NCBI RefSeq assembly: GCF_019599045.1
Contig: NZ_CP080623.1
Coordinates: 1 to 20,000 of the forward strand
Direction: 5' to 3'
DNA from: Roseovarius sp. SCSIO 43702
GTDB taxonomy: Bacteria > Pseudomonadota > Alphaproteobacteria > Rhodobacterales > Rhodobacteraceae
DNA length: 20,000 nt
Under the pieces are notes generated by a model. That model was not told the DNA's origin, did not search any database, and saw only the letters and a list, made by a program, of their open reading frames with translations. This document shows positions 1 through 8,260 of the stretch, piece by piece; positions within the stretch are counted from its first letter, which is position 1, and each line of letters begins with the position of its first letter. Position numbers and translations under genes: made by a program.

Positions 1-885
1 ATGAAAACCCTCTCGCCGACCCTGCAATCCCATCTTGAGGGTGGCACGACCACCTTGTCGTGGTGCTGGCGGATCACGCGCGCGGATGGGCTTTCATTCG
101 GGTTCACCGACCACGACCTGGCGCTCAGCTTCGATGGCACCGATTTCGAACCGGAAAGCGGGCTGACGGCCTCAGAGATCCGCTCTGGCTCGGACCTGTC
201 GGTCGATGCGCAGGATGCCGAGGGCGTGCTGACCTCTGACCGGATCACCGAGACCGATATTCTGGATGGCCGCTGGGACAACGCAGAAGTCGAGGTTTGG
301 CGGGTAAACTGGGCCGAGACCAGCCAGCGCGTGTTGATGCGGCGCGGGGCCATCGGCCAGATCCGGCGCGGGCGGTTGGCATTCGTGGCCGAGGTTCGGT
401 CGCTCGCGCATGTATTGGGCCAGGCTGTGGGGCGGACGTTCCAGGCGACCTGCGATGCCGCGCTGGGCGATGCGCGCTGCGGCGTTGATCTTGATGATCC
501 GGCCTTCGAAGGGCCGGGCACCGTCCTCGATCTCTTGCGCGACCGCGCCTTCACCGCCTCGGGGCTCGGCGACTTCTCTTCCGGCTGGTTCACCTTCGGC
601 ACGGTCGAATGGACCAGCGGGGTCAATGCCGGGCGACTGGCTGAAATCATCGCGCATGACGTTACAGACGGCATCGCGGTGCTGACACTGCTCGAAGCGC
701 CCGTACGCGCCATCACCGAGGCTGATACGTTCAACATCCGCGCGGGCTGCGACAAGCGCATCGAGACCTGCGCCGCGAAGTTCGCCAACATCGCCAATTT
801 CCGGGGCTTTCCGCACATCCCTGGCCAGGATGCGGTGCTTCGCTACGCCACGAAGGATGGCGGGCACGAGGGTGGTGTGCTGTGA
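1..885 (+). CDS. DUF2163 phage/GTA tail protein
   Basis: A 294-aa protein of the DUF2163 (phage BR0599-like) family, equivalent to the gene just before the NlpC/P60 peptidase in Rhodobacter GTA-type tail clusters. It is probably a distal tail or hub component. The N-terminal half (about 20-130) carries the family's beta-rich region. The mid-protein cysteine motif is visible at C151 and C160 (LGDARCGVDL), and the C-terminal signature has C250 and C257 followed by FANIANFRGFPHIPG. The ATG is the first base of the window, so its ribosome site cannot be seen, but length and N-terminus fit a complete gene. The stop codon overlaps the GTG start of the next gene (GTGA), which implies translational coupling. 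Family call is firm; the exact structural role is inferred from GTA synteny. Confidence 0.9.
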   Translation: MKTLSPTLQSHLEGGTTTLSWCWRITRADGLSFGFTDHDLALSFDGTDFEPESGLTASEIRSGSDLSVDAQDAEGVLTSDRITETDILDGRWDNAEVEVWRVNWAETSQRVLMRRGAIGQIRRGRLAFVAEVRSLAHVLGQAVGRTFQATCDAALGDARCGVDLDDPAFEGPGTVLDLLRDRAFTASGLGDFSSGWFTFGTVEWTSGVNAGRLAEIIAHDVTDGIAVLTLLEAPVRAITEADTFNIRAGCDKRIETCAAKFANIANFRGFPHIPGQDAVLRYATKDGGHEGGVL

Positions 886-1316
886 AGGTGGCCGATCCCA
901 TGTGCGTCATCGCCGTTGCGCGGTCCTGGCTCGGCACGCCGTACCACGATCAGGCCAGCCTGCGCGGCGTCGGCTGCGATTGCCTTGGGCTGGCTCGCGG
1001 GGTCTGGCGGGAGGTGGTGGGGCCAGAGCCGTTCCCGATCCCGCCTTATAGTCGAGATTGGGGCGAGACCGGGCCGCGCGAGGTGCTGGCAGAGGGCGCA
1101 CGGCGCATGATGATCGAAGTGGAACCGGCGGCAGCTGCTCCCGGTGCGCTGGTTCTGTTCCGCATGACGCCTCGCGCCATCGCCAAGCATGTCGGGATCC
1201 TGACCGGGCCCGATACCTTCATCCACGCCTATGAGCGGCTCGGGGTGATCGAGGAACCGCTCACGCCGTCCTGGCGGCGGCGCATCGCCTTTGCCTATCT
1301 GTTTCCGCAACGCTGA
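882..1316 (+). CDS. NlpC/P60-family tail peptidase
   Basis: A 144-aa cysteine peptidase of the NlpC/P60 superfamily (phage cell-wall peptidase, GTA orfg14-like). It probably trims peptidoglycan so that the tail can cross the cell wall. The catalytic cysteine is C34 in GCDCLGL, just after the family's ARSWLGTPY start. H103 (KHVGI) and H115 (FIHAY) are the expected histidine and third polar residue. The GTG at 882 overlaps the previous stop. An alternative in-frame ATG at 900 has a good ribosome site (GAAGGTGG, 8 nt away), so the true start may be 18 bases downstream. Neighbours on both sides are the same as in GTA tail clusters. Confidence 0.9.
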   Translation: MKVADPMCVIAVARSWLGTPYHDQASLRGVGCDCLGLARGVWREVVGPEPFPIPPYSRDWGETGPREVLAEGARRMMIEVEPAAAAPGALVLFRMTPRAIAKHVGILTGPDTFIHAYERLGVIEEPLTPSWRRRIAFAYLFPQR

Positions 1317-1325
1317 GATTTAGAC

Positions 1326-4300
1326 ATGGCCACACTTGTTCTGGGTGCCGCTGGCGCTGCCATTGGCGGCAGCATCGGCGGCGCGATCCTCGGCGTCAGC
1401 GCTGTGACGATCGGCGGATATATCGGCTCCGCCATCGGATCGGTGGTCGACAGCTGGATCATCTCGTCGATGGCGCCGACGCAACGGATCGAAGGCGCGC
1501 GGATGGACAACCTGCGCATCACTTCGGCCACCGAAGGTGCGGTGATCCCGCGCCTCTATGGCCGGATGCGGATCGGCGGCAATATCATCTGGGCCACGGA
1601 TTTCCGCGAAGAGTCCAAGACGACCACCCAGGGCGGTGGCAAGGGCGGCGGGGGTGGCGGCAAGGTGAAGACCACCGAGTATCTGTACTATGCATCCTTC
1701 GCTGTCGCGCTCTGCGAGGGTCCTATCACCGGGATTGGCCGCGTCTGGGCCGACGGCAAGCCGATGGACCTCTCCAGCGTCACCTGGCGCTGGTATCCGG
1801 GCGACGAGGCGCAAACGGCGGACCCGTTCATTTCCGCGAAGATGGGTGCGGTCAGCACGCCAGCCTATCGCGGCACTGCCTATGTCGTCTTTGAAGATCT
1901 GGCGCTCGCGAATTTCGGAAACCGTCTCCCGCAGCTTTCCTTCGAGGTGTTCCGCCCGCTGGCCGATCCCGACACCGCGGAAGGGCTGACCCGCGCGGTC
2001 ACCATGATCCCGGCATCCGGCGAGTTTGCCTATGCCACGGGCACAATCCGCAAGGGCGGCAGCGGGGCGACGCAGGCGGAAAACCTGAACGCCCGGGCCG
2101 ATGTGCCAGATATGGTGGTGGCGCTGGATCGATTGCAGGCGTCCGCGCCGAAGGTCGAAAGCGTCAGCCTCGTGGTGTCCTGGTTCGGCGATGATCTGCG
2201 CGCCGGGCATTGTCAGGTCCGGCCGAAAGTCGAACTGGCCGCCAAAAACACGACGCCGCAGGCATGGTCGGTCAACGGCGTGACCCGAGCCTCGGCATCT
2301 CTGGTCAGCCGCGACGATCAGAATCGGGCGAATTTCGGTGGTACCCCGGCGGATTTCACAGTGGTGCAGGCGATCCGGGAGATGAAAGACCGAGGCCTGC
2401 GCGTCACCTTCTATCCGTTCCTGATGATGGATGTGCCGCAGGGCAACACCCTGCCGAACCCGTATTCCGACAACGCGGCCGGGACAGGCCAGCCCGCCTT
2501 TCCATGGCGCGGGCGGATCACCTGTTCACCTGCAGCGGACTATATCGGGACCATTGACAAAACCGGTTCTGCAGCCACGCAAGTGTCGGCGCTGTTTGGC
2601 TCGGCGACACCCGCTAGCTTCAGCGTCGCGGGCGAAAGCGTCAGTTGGACCGGCGCGTTCGGTGACTGGGGCCTGCGCCGGATGGTGCTGCACTACGCCC
2701 ATCTCTGCGCCGCTGCAGGCGGGGTCGATGCCTTCCTGATCGGCTCGGAGATGCGCGGGCTGACGACGATCCGTTCCGGGGCGAGCACCTATCCCGCAGT
2801 GCAGGCGTTGCGTGATCTGGCGGCGGATGTGCGGGCGATCCTCGGGGCGTCGACAAAGATTGGCTATGCCGCCGACTGGTCGGAGTATTTCGGGCACCAG
2901 CCCAGCAACGGCAGCGGCGATGTCTATTTCCACCTCGACGCGCTCTGGGCTGATCCGGAGATCGATTTCATCGGGATCGACAATTACATGCCGCTCTCGG
3001 ATTGGCGCGACGGATTTGATCATGCGGATGCCGCTGAGGGATGGCCTGCGATTTACGACCGGTCCTACCTGCAGGCAAATATCGCAGGCGGAGAAGGGTT
3101 TGAGTGGTTCTACAGCTCCGAGGCTGATCGCGCCGCGCAGGTCCGCACTCCGATCACCGATGGGTCCGCCAGCAAGCCGTGGGTTTTCCGCACCAAGGAT
3201 CTGCGAAGCTGGTGGTCGAACCCGCATTATAACCGCCCGGGTGGGGTGGAGAGCGGTAGCCCGACGGCATGGGTGCCACAGTCGAAGCCGATCTGGTTCA
3301 CCGAACTCGGCTGCCCGGCCATCGACCGGGGTACAAACCAGCCGAACGTGTTCTTCGACCCGAAATCGTCCGAGAGTGTCACGCCGTATTTCTCGCGCGG
3401 CTGGCGGGACGATGCGATCCAGCGCGCCTATCTTGAGGCAACCTATCTCTGGTGGGGCGACGCCGCGAACAACCCGGTGTCATCGATCTACAGTGACCGG
3501 ATGGTCCACGTCCCGGAATGCGCCGCCTGGACCTGGGACGCGCGGCCCTATCCGTTCTTTCCCGAACTGACCGATGTCTGGGCCGATGGGCCGAACTGGC
3601 GATTGGGGCACTGGCTGACAGGGCGACTAGGGGCGGTGTCGCTGGCGGCACTTGTGCGGCATCTCTGCCTGCGCGCTGGCATGCCTGCGGAGCGGATCGA
3701 TGTTACCGGCCTCTGGGGTGCGATCGAAGGCTACGTCATCGGCGCGCTGGAAAGCCCGCGCGCGTCCATCACCACGCTGTCGCGCCACTTTGGGTTCGAC
3801 GCGGTCGAGACAGAGGGCATGATCCGGTTTGTTATGCGCGGCCGGGCGGCCGTGGCAAGCGTGACGCACGACGATCTGGTCGCCCCGAACGCGGGGAGCG
3901 GTGGCCGCGAGGGCGATGTGCTGGAACTGACGCGCGGCCAGGAAACGGAATTACCACAGGCCCTGAAATGGCAGGTGGCGCGCGCGGACGAGGACTACGA
4001 CGCAGCGCTTGTCGAGGCACGGCGCATCACGGTCGACACGACGCGGATTGCGTCCGAGTCCTTTCCCATGGCGGTCCCACCAGAGGAGGCCGAACGCCGC
4101 TGTCGCCGCGCGCTGATGGAAGCCTGGACAGGCCGTGAAACGGCAGCGTTTCGCTTGCCTCCCTCGCGGCTCGGCTTCGATCCGGCGGATGTCGTGACGC
4201 TGGAACATGATGGGCGGCAGATGGAACTGCGGCTCATTTCCATTGCCGACGCAGAGGCGCGAGGCATCGAGGCGGTGTATCAAGACCGGGCAGCCTACGA

Positions 4301-5312
4301 TATGCCGCCCGGATCGCCACGTCCGTCGTCACTCTTGAGTCCGGTCGTGTTTGGCGCGCCCGAGGTCGTGTTGATGGACCTGCCGCAACTCACCGAGGAT
4401 CAGCCCGTGCATCGGCCGCTCATCGCAGCGCATGCGGTTCCCTGGCCGGGGGAAATGGCAGTGTTTCGCAGCCCATCGACGGACGGGTTCGAGCTGCTGA
4501 CCACGTTTGGCAGCCGGGCAAGAATCGGGGAGTTGGTCTCGGACTTCTATGCAGGCCCCACGTCACGGTTTGATCTCGGCAATGAATTGGTCGTCGATCT
4601 GCTGACCGGAACGCTGGAAAGTGTCACCGACCTGACCCTGTTCGCCGGTGCCAATGCAATCGCCGTCGAGAGTTCGCCCGGCACATGGGAGGTCGTGCAG
4701 GCAGGCACGGCAGACCTGATCGCGCCATGCCGCTATCGCCTGACGCGTCTGCTGCGCGGCCAGCGGGGCACGGAAGCGGCAATGGCCAATCCGGCGCCCG
4801 CTGGCGCGCGAATTGTGGTGCTGGACGCAAGCCTTGCCTCGCTGCCGATCGCCGAGGCCGATCTCGAGCTGCCGTGGAACTGGCGCATCGGCCCCGCAAG
4901 CCGCTCTGTCAGCGACGAGACCTATGTTGCCGTTCCTTTCACGTCCGAAGGCGCTGGGCTGCGACCCTTTTCGGTCGTCCATGTCGAGCAGCCGTGGCGA
5001 CGACCGCGTACGCCAGGCGATCTGACGATCCGCTGGACGCGGCGGTCCCGCGCGCTCTCGGCCGACAGCTGGGGGGCGGTGGACGTGCCGCTGATCGAGG
5101 AGGTCGAAGCCTATGAGCTCGAGATCCTCGATGGGGTGGCTGTCAAACGCACGCTGACCGCAACCACGACCAACGCCATCTACTCGGCCGCCGAGCAAAC
5201 CAGCGACTGGGGCGCTCTGCTGGGCCCCCGCGACACCCTGGTCGTCCGCATATTTCAGCTCTCCGCCCTGATCGGCCGGGGCGCGGCCAAGATCGTCACA
5301 CTGAAATTCTGA
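1326..5312 (+). CDS. GTA-type TIM-barrel tail-tip (megatron) protein
   Basis: A 1328-aa tail-tip/host-specificity protein of the GTA orfg15 type. Its N-terminus (about 1-50) is glycine/alanine rich and hydrophobic. Residues around 100-110 form a Gly/Lys-rich linker. The central part (about 350-720) is a glycosidase-like TIM barrel (GTA_TIM family), with stretches such as FPWRGRIT, ADWSEYFGHQ and FIGIDNYMPLSDW. Next comes a phage-tail-3/baseplate-like region (about 770-980) and a beta-rich C-terminal receptor-binding region. It starts 9 bases after the NlpC/P60 stop; only a weak ribosome site is seen, consistent with coupled translation. In this family the barrel is thought to engage cell-envelope polysaccharide. 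Whether it is catalytic cannot be judged from the sequence. Confidence 0.9.
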   Translation: MATLVLGAAGAAIGGSIGGAILGVSAVTIGGYIGSAIGSVVDSWIISSMAPTQRIEGARMDNLRITSATEGAVIPRLYGRMRIGGNIIWATDFREESKTTTQGGGKGGGGGGKVKTTEYLYYASFAVALCEGPITGIGRVWADGKPMDLSSVTWRWYPGDEAQTADPFISAKMGAVSTPAYRGTAYVVFEDLALANFGNRLPQLSFEVFRPLADPDTAEGLTRAVTMIPASGEFAYATGTIRKGGSGATQAENLNARADVPDMVVALDRLQASAPKVESVSLVVSWFGDDLRAGHCQVRPKVELAAKNTTPQAWSVNGVTRASASLVSRDDQNRANFGGTPADFTVVQAIREMKDRGLRVTFYPFLMMDVPQGNTLPNPYSDNAAGTGQPAFPWRGRITCSPAADYIGTIDKTGSAATQVSALFGSATPASFSVAGESVSWTGAFGDWGLRRMVLHYAHLCAAAGGVDAFLIGSEMRGLTTIRSGASTYPAVQALRDLAADVRAILGASTKIGYAADWSEYFGHQPSNGSGDVYFHLDALWADPEIDFIGIDNYMPLSDWRDGFDHADAAEGWPAIYDRSYLQANIAGGEGFEWFYSSEADRAAQVRTPITDGSASKPWVFRTKDLRSWWSNPHYNRPGGVESGSPTAWVPQSKPIWFTELGCPAIDRGTNQPNVFFDPKSSESVTPYFSRGWRDDAIQRAYLEATYLWWGDAANNPVSSIYSDRMVHVPECAAWTWDARPYPFFPELTDVWADGPNWRLGHWLTGRLGAVSLAALVRHLCLRAGMPAERIDVTGLWGAIEGYVIGALESPRASITTLSRHFGFDAVETEGMIRFVMRGRAAVASVTHDDLVAPNAGSGGREGDVLELTRGQETELPQALKWQVARADEDYDAALVEARRITVDTTRIASESFPMAVPPEEAERRCRRALMEAWTGRETAAFRLPPSRLGFDPADVVTLEHDGRQMELRLISIADAEARGIEAVYQDRAAYDMPPGSPRPSSLLSPVVFGAPEVVLMDLPQLTEDQPVHRPLIAAHAVPWPGEMAVFRSPSTDGFELLTTFGSRARIGELVSDFYAGPTSRFDLGNELVVDLLTGTLESVTDLTLFAGANAIAVESSPGTWEVVQAGTADLIAPCRYRLTRLLRGQRGTEAAMANPAPAGARIVVLDASLASLPIAEADLELPWNWRIGPASRSVSDETYVAVPFTSEGAGLRPFSVVHVEQPWRRPRTPGDLTIRWTRRSRALSADSWGAVDVPLIEEVEAYELEILDGVAVKRTLTATTTNAIYSAAEQTSDWGALLGPRDTLVVRIFQLSALIGRGAAKIVTLKF

Positions 5313-5322
5313 AAGGACCGCC

Positions 5323-6399
5323 ATGTCCGATACCACGAACAACCTGGCTCTGCCCTACATCCTGGCGGCGCAGGCCCAGAAGCACGTCACCCACAATGAG
5401 GCGCTGCGGCTGCTCGACGGGCTCGTCCAGCTTTCCGTCCTCGACCGTGATCTGACCGCACCACCCGGTTCTCCAGCCGATGGCGACCGCTACATCGTTG
5501 CCAGCGGCGGCACCGGCGACTGGGCGGGCTGGGATCTGAACGTGGCACTGTTCACCGATGGTGCCTGGCTCCGGCTGCCGCCGCGCAACGGCTGGCGCGC
5601 ATGGGTTGAGGACGAGGGAATTCTGCTGGTCTACGACGGGGCGGCGTGGATCGGGACGACTCCCGAGGCGCTGCAGAGTCTCGCGCTGCTGGGCTTGGGT
5701 ACCACCGCCGATCCCGCCAACCCGTTCTCGGCCAAGCTCAACACGGCGCTCTGGACGGCGAAGACGGTGGCCGAAGGCGGAAGTGGTGATCTGTTCTACA
5801 CCATGAACAAGGAGGTTGCGGGCGACGATCTCGGGCTGACGCTGCAGACCGGCTTCGTGACAAAGGCGCTGCTGGGGTTGTTCGGGTCGGACAAGTTCCG
5901 ACTCGCCGTCTCGCCCGACGGCAGCACGTTCTTCGATGGCCTGACCGTTGATAATACGAGTGGCATTGTCGATCAGCCACGGCTCCCGCGCTTCAAGGCG
6001 TATACCGATTACGACAACTATGTCGGCGTCGGCACCTGGACAAAGATCGGCCTGAACAACACCGACTACAATGATCAGGGTGGGTTCGATGCCGGGACCA
6101 GCCTCTTCACCGCACCCGTCGACGGGACATACCTCCTCGGCGCGACGTTGCTCTTCAAGGTCAATTCCAGCACCTCGGCCCGGATGCGGGCGCGGCTGGT
6201 GCTGAACGGCAGCACGGAAATCCGGGGCTCCTTCGGCGAGAGTTCCGCCACCCATGTCTCGCTGGCCACCGCCATCTGGCTGCAGACCATGGTTCCGCTG
6301 ACGACGGGCGACACCGTGGAATTGCAAGGGTATTTCCGGGCGCAGGACGGCTACTTTGCGGCCGACCACACGTCCTTCTGGGGCGCGAAGATCGGCTGA
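5323..6399 (+). CDS. DUF2793 tail fibre with C1q-like C-terminus
   Basis: A 358-aa protein with two parts. Residues 1-115 are a DUF2793 domain (NLALPYILAAQAQKHVTHNEAL opening, then ADGDRYIVA and WAWVEDEG-type blocks), a domain common behind GTA/phage tail-tip genes in Rhodobacterales. Residues about 225-358 form a C1q/TNF-like jelly roll: FTAPVDGTYLLGATLLFK, LVLNG, GDTVELQGYF and the terminal SFWGAKIG are typical. The middle (about 150-220) looks like a trimeric fibre shaft. The start has GAAAGGA upstream and lies 10 bases after the tail-tip gene. The likely role is a trimeric receptor-binding fibre or tip; the receptor is unknown. Confidence 0.85.
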   Translation: MSDTTNNLALPYILAAQAQKHVTHNEALRLLDGLVQLSVLDRDLTAPPGSPADGDRYIVASGGTGDWAGWDLNVALFTDGAWLRLPPRNGWRAWVEDEGILLVYDGAAWIGTTPEALQSLALLGLGTTADPANPFSAKLNTALWTAKTVAEGGSGDLFYTMNKEVAGDDLGLTLQTGFVTKALLGLFGSDKFRLAVSPDGSTFFDGLTVDNTSGIVDQPRLPRFKAYTDYDNYVGVGTWTKIGLNNTDYNDQGGFDAGTSLFTAPVDGTYLLGATLLFKVNSSTSARMRARLVLNGSTEIRGSFGESSATHVSLATAIWLQTMVPLTTGDTVELQGYFRAQDGYFAADHTSFWGAKIG

Positions 6400-6460
6400 A
6401 TGACTGCAACCAGCCGCCATTTCGCAGGCGAATCAGGATCGATCATTCAAGGAAATCACC

Positions 6461-6769
6461 ATGCCGAACCACACCACCGTCCTGCAGGAGGTTGGTCAAG
6501 CCTTCCGCGATCACGGCATCACCGCGGCCATCACCGCGCTGATCGGTGGCACCATCGCCCTGCTGGCCGCCGTTTCGCGCAGGGCGTTCACCAATGACGC
6601 CATGCTGTCCCGGCTGGACCGGGAGCTTCTGGCTGAGCGCGACCGCGTAGATCGACAGCGCGCCGAGGACCGCAAGAGCGACGCCGACCGACTGAACCGC
6701 ATCGAGACCGATATCCGCGCCATGCGCAATCTGATGTTCGAAGCGTTCCAGCGCGGTCACAGCGACTGA
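6461..6769 (+). CDS. Small single-TM coiled-coil protein, possible holin
   Basis: A 102-aa protein with one predicted membrane helix (about residues 19-38, ITAAITALIGGTIALLAAVS) followed by a highly charged heptad-like region (about 46-95, rich in R, D, E) that should form a coiled coil. The start has AAGGAAA seven bases upstream. Its position just before an M15 endolysin and a spanin pair makes a holin or holin-like lysis protein the best guess, similar in layout to small XhlA-type haemolysins. No family signature is recognised with certainty, so the function is inferred from topology and context only. Confidence 0.65.
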   Translation: MPNHTTVLQEVGQAFRDHGITAAITALIGGTIALLAAVSRRAFTNDAMLSRLDRELLAERDRVDRQRAEDRKSDADRLNRIETDIRAMRNLMFEAFQRGHSD

Positions 6770-6803
6770 CCGATATATCCCCACCACGACGCCGACCCAA
6801 CCG

Positions 6804-6832
6804 ACCCGCCCCGGAGGCGGGTTTTGCATTTT
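6804..6832 (+). terminator. Rho-independent terminator before the endolysin gene
   Basis: A 6-bp GC stem (CCCGCC at 6805-6810, GGCGGG at 6816-6821, extended by an A-T pair) with loop CCGGA is followed by TTTTGCATTTT. It sits between the putative holin and the endolysin gene, only about 12 bases before the endolysin ribosome site. Readthrough or antitermination would therefore affect lysis gene expression. Confidence 0.75.
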
Positions 6833-6843
6833 CGGAGACCGAC

Positions 6844-7518
6844 ATGCCAACAACGACTTATGCCCATTTCCGCGACGTGCCCGAGAGCGCCTGGCGCTGG
6901 CCGAGCTTTTCGCCCGCCGAGATCGCCAGTCGCCGCGAGGGCGCGCTCAAAATCAATACCGAGGCCATGGACAAGCTGCAGACCCTGCGCAACCAGCTTG
7001 GCAAGCCGCTGATTGTGCGCTCGGGCTACCGCAGTCCCGCCCATAACCGCGCCGTGGGCGGGGCACCGCGCTCCAAACACATGCTGGGCACAGCGTTCGA
7101 TATCGCCATGTCGAACCATGATCCGGCAACCTTCGCAGAAGCTGCCCGTGACGTAGGTTTCCTTGGCTTCGGCACCTATCCCCGCTCGGGCTTCATGCAC
7201 ATTGACCTCGGCCCCGCCCGGTCCTGGGGTGAACCGTTTCCCGCACGCCCCACGCCATTCGTGGCGGAGGTGGCGCCCGCGCGTGAGGTTCTGGCCGAGA
7301 GCCGCACCATGAAAGGCGGCGGTGCGGCCGGGGTGGCGACAATCGGTGCCGCCGGTGTCGAGGTCGCTCAAGAGGTCCTGTCCGAGACCCAATCCGCCAT
7401 CCTGCCGCTCGTGCCCTACCTCGACACCCTGCGCTGGGTCTTCATTGCCGTGGCGCTGATCGGCATTGCCGTCGCCATCCACGCCCGGATCGATGACTGG
7501 AAGCGAGGCCAGCGGTGA
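6844..7518 (+). CDS. M15-family peptidase endolysin with C-terminal TM
   Basis: A 224-aa zinc peptidase of the M15 (peptidase_M15_3, D-Ala-D-Ala carboxypeptidase-like) type, the usual endolysin of many Rhodobacterales phages. The zinc ligands are visible as H79 and D86 (SKHMLGTAFDIAM) and H119 (FMHIDLGPARSWG). The sequence RSGYRSPAHN (59-68) is the family's substrate-side motif. Residues 1-130 are the catalytic domain. After a low-complexity linker a membrane helix follows at about 197-213, then a short basic tail. The start has GGAG six bases upstream. The C-terminal helix is not typical of a soluble endolysin and suggests membrane tethering. Confidence 0.9.
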   Translation: MPTTTYAHFRDVPESAWRWPSFSPAEIASRREGALKINTEAMDKLQTLRNQLGKPLIVRSGYRSPAHNRAVGGAPRSKHMLGTAFDIAMSNHDPATFAEAARDVGFLGFGTYPRSGFMHIDLGPARSWGEPFPARPTPFVAEVAPAREVLAESRTMKGGGAAGVATIGAAGVEVAQEVLSETQSAILPLVPYLDTLRWVFIAVALIGIAVAIHARIDDWKRGQR

Positions 7519-7769
7519 TGAGATGGATCACCGCGATCCTCACCAGCGGCCCGGCGCGCAAGGCGCTGGGCCTGATACTGGCCGCCATCACCATCGCCCT
7601 GTTCCTGCTGAACCTCCGCCGCGCGGGTGAGCGTGCCGGGCGGCTGGCGGAACGCTTGCAAACATCGGAGACAACCCATGACATCCAACGCCAGATGCTG
7701 GATGCCGCCAGCCGTCGCCCTGCTGATCGCGATGCTCTGGCTCAACGCCTGCGCGACGGTCAATTCTGA
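7518..7769 (+). CDS. Rz-like inner-membrane spanin
   Basis: An 83-aa protein from the ATG at 7518, whose A is the last base of the preceding TGA (TGATG), so translation is coupled to the endolysin. A GTG three bases earlier is also possible; GAGG lies at 7505-7508. It has a short N-terminal cytoplasmic part, one membrane helix (about 17-33, LGLILAAITIALFLLNL) and a charged helical periplasmic tail, the topology of phage i-spanins. Its 3' part overlaps the lipoprotein gene in another frame, which is the classical Rz/Rz1 arrangement. Sequence similarity between spanins is weak, so the call rests on topology and gene layout. Confidence 0.75.
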   Translation: MRWITAILTSGPARKALGLILAAITIALFLLNLRRAGERAGRLAERLQTSETTHDIQRQMLDAASRRPADRDALAQRLRDGQF

Positions 7770-7923
7770 CGCAGGCGCGCCATGTCCGCCTGTTGTGCCC
7801 TACAGCGCCGCCGACCAGGCGCGCGCTGCGGCCGAGGTGGCCGCCCTGCCGGAGGGCGCGATAGTGATCCGGATGCTCAGCGACTACGCCGTGATGCGCG
7901 ATCAGGCGCGGGCCTGCAGGTGA
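7678..7923 (+). CDS. Rz1-like outer-membrane lipoprotein spanin
   Basis: An 81-aa lipoprotein that starts inside the Rz-like gene in another frame and runs past its end. The longer open frame begins with a GTG at 7627, but the ATG at 7678 has GGAG seven bases upstream and gives a proper signal peptide. The signal is hydrophobic (PPAVALLIAMLWL) and ends in the lipobox LNAC, so the mature protein should begin at that cysteine. The mature part is short, with proline residues (CPPVVP) and a helical end. O-spanins link to the i-spanin and fuse the membranes in the last lysis step. No gene follows on this strand. Confidence 0.75.
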   Translation: MTSNARCWMPPAVALLIAMLWLNACATVNSDAGAPCPPVVPYSAADQARAAAEVAALPEGAIVIRMLSDYAVMRDQARACR

Positions 7924-7926
7924 AAA

Positions 7927-7988
7927 GGGCCGGACAATTGCCTGCGGGAAACGCCTGACGCCTCGACCCCAAACGTCAAGCCCGGCCC
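7927..7988 (+). terminator. Possible end-of-phage-operon hairpin
   Basis: GGGCCGG at 7927-7933 is an exact complement of CCGGCCC at 7982-7988. It sits four bases after the spanin stop and is followed by GTTTCT. The loop is long (48 nt) and the T-run weak, so this is only a candidate terminator. Confidence 0.35.
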
Positions 7989-8080
7989 GTTTCTCGGATT
8001 CACGGTTTCAAAGAACGGCAGCGGGATCTCCACGCGGGGATAGTGGCATACGGTGGCGCCGTTTGCCGGGGCCAAAAGGC

Positions 8081-8092
8081 GCACAATTGTGC
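8081..8092. promoter_or_regulatory. 12-bp perfect palindrome
   Basis: GCACAATTGTGC is its own reverse complement. It lies in the gap between two convergent operons, so it is not in an obvious promoter for either. It may be an operator for an undetected transcript or chance; no regulator is assigned. Confidence 0.3.
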
Positions 8093-8163
8093 ACCTATAG
8101 CGGATCGAGAGGGGTGACTGGCAATCTTGGAATTGATAGTGGATAAAGCAATTGCCGAACTTC

Positions 8164-8235
8164 GCTGCGCCAGACAGCAAGGTTTGCTATGCGGGACTTT
8201 CCCGACTTTGGATTTTCTATGTTTGCTGTCGCAGC
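8164..8235. repeat. Nested inverted repeat
   Basis: Outer arms are GCTGC (8164-8168) plus GACAGCAA (8173-8180), against TTGCTGTC (8223-8230) plus GCAGC (8231-8235); the two parts join with a 4-nt bulge. Inside is a second perfect hairpin, CGGGA (8192-8196) and TCCCG (8200-8204). The whole could fold as one structured RNA or be a remnant of a small palindromic repeat. Confidence 0.45.
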
Positions 8236-8240
8236 ATTGC

Positions 8241-8260
8241 TTTGCGAGCGTTTGCGAGCG
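8241..8260. repeat. 10-bp tandem duplication
   Basis: TTTGCGAGCG occurs twice in direct succession in noncoding DNA. Two copies only; significance unknown. Confidence 0.6.

Noticed and set aside
2526..3227. Long minus-strand frame under the tail-tip gene (also 1320-2210, 4563-5342 and 5296-6420)
   Set aside because: Shadows of high-GC coding sequence on the opposite strand; no recognised family and fully overlapped by a clear gene.
7627..7923. 98-aa version of the lipoprotein from a GTG
   Set aside because: The N-terminus would precede the signal peptide with charged residues; the ATG at 7678 has the better ribosome site and signal.
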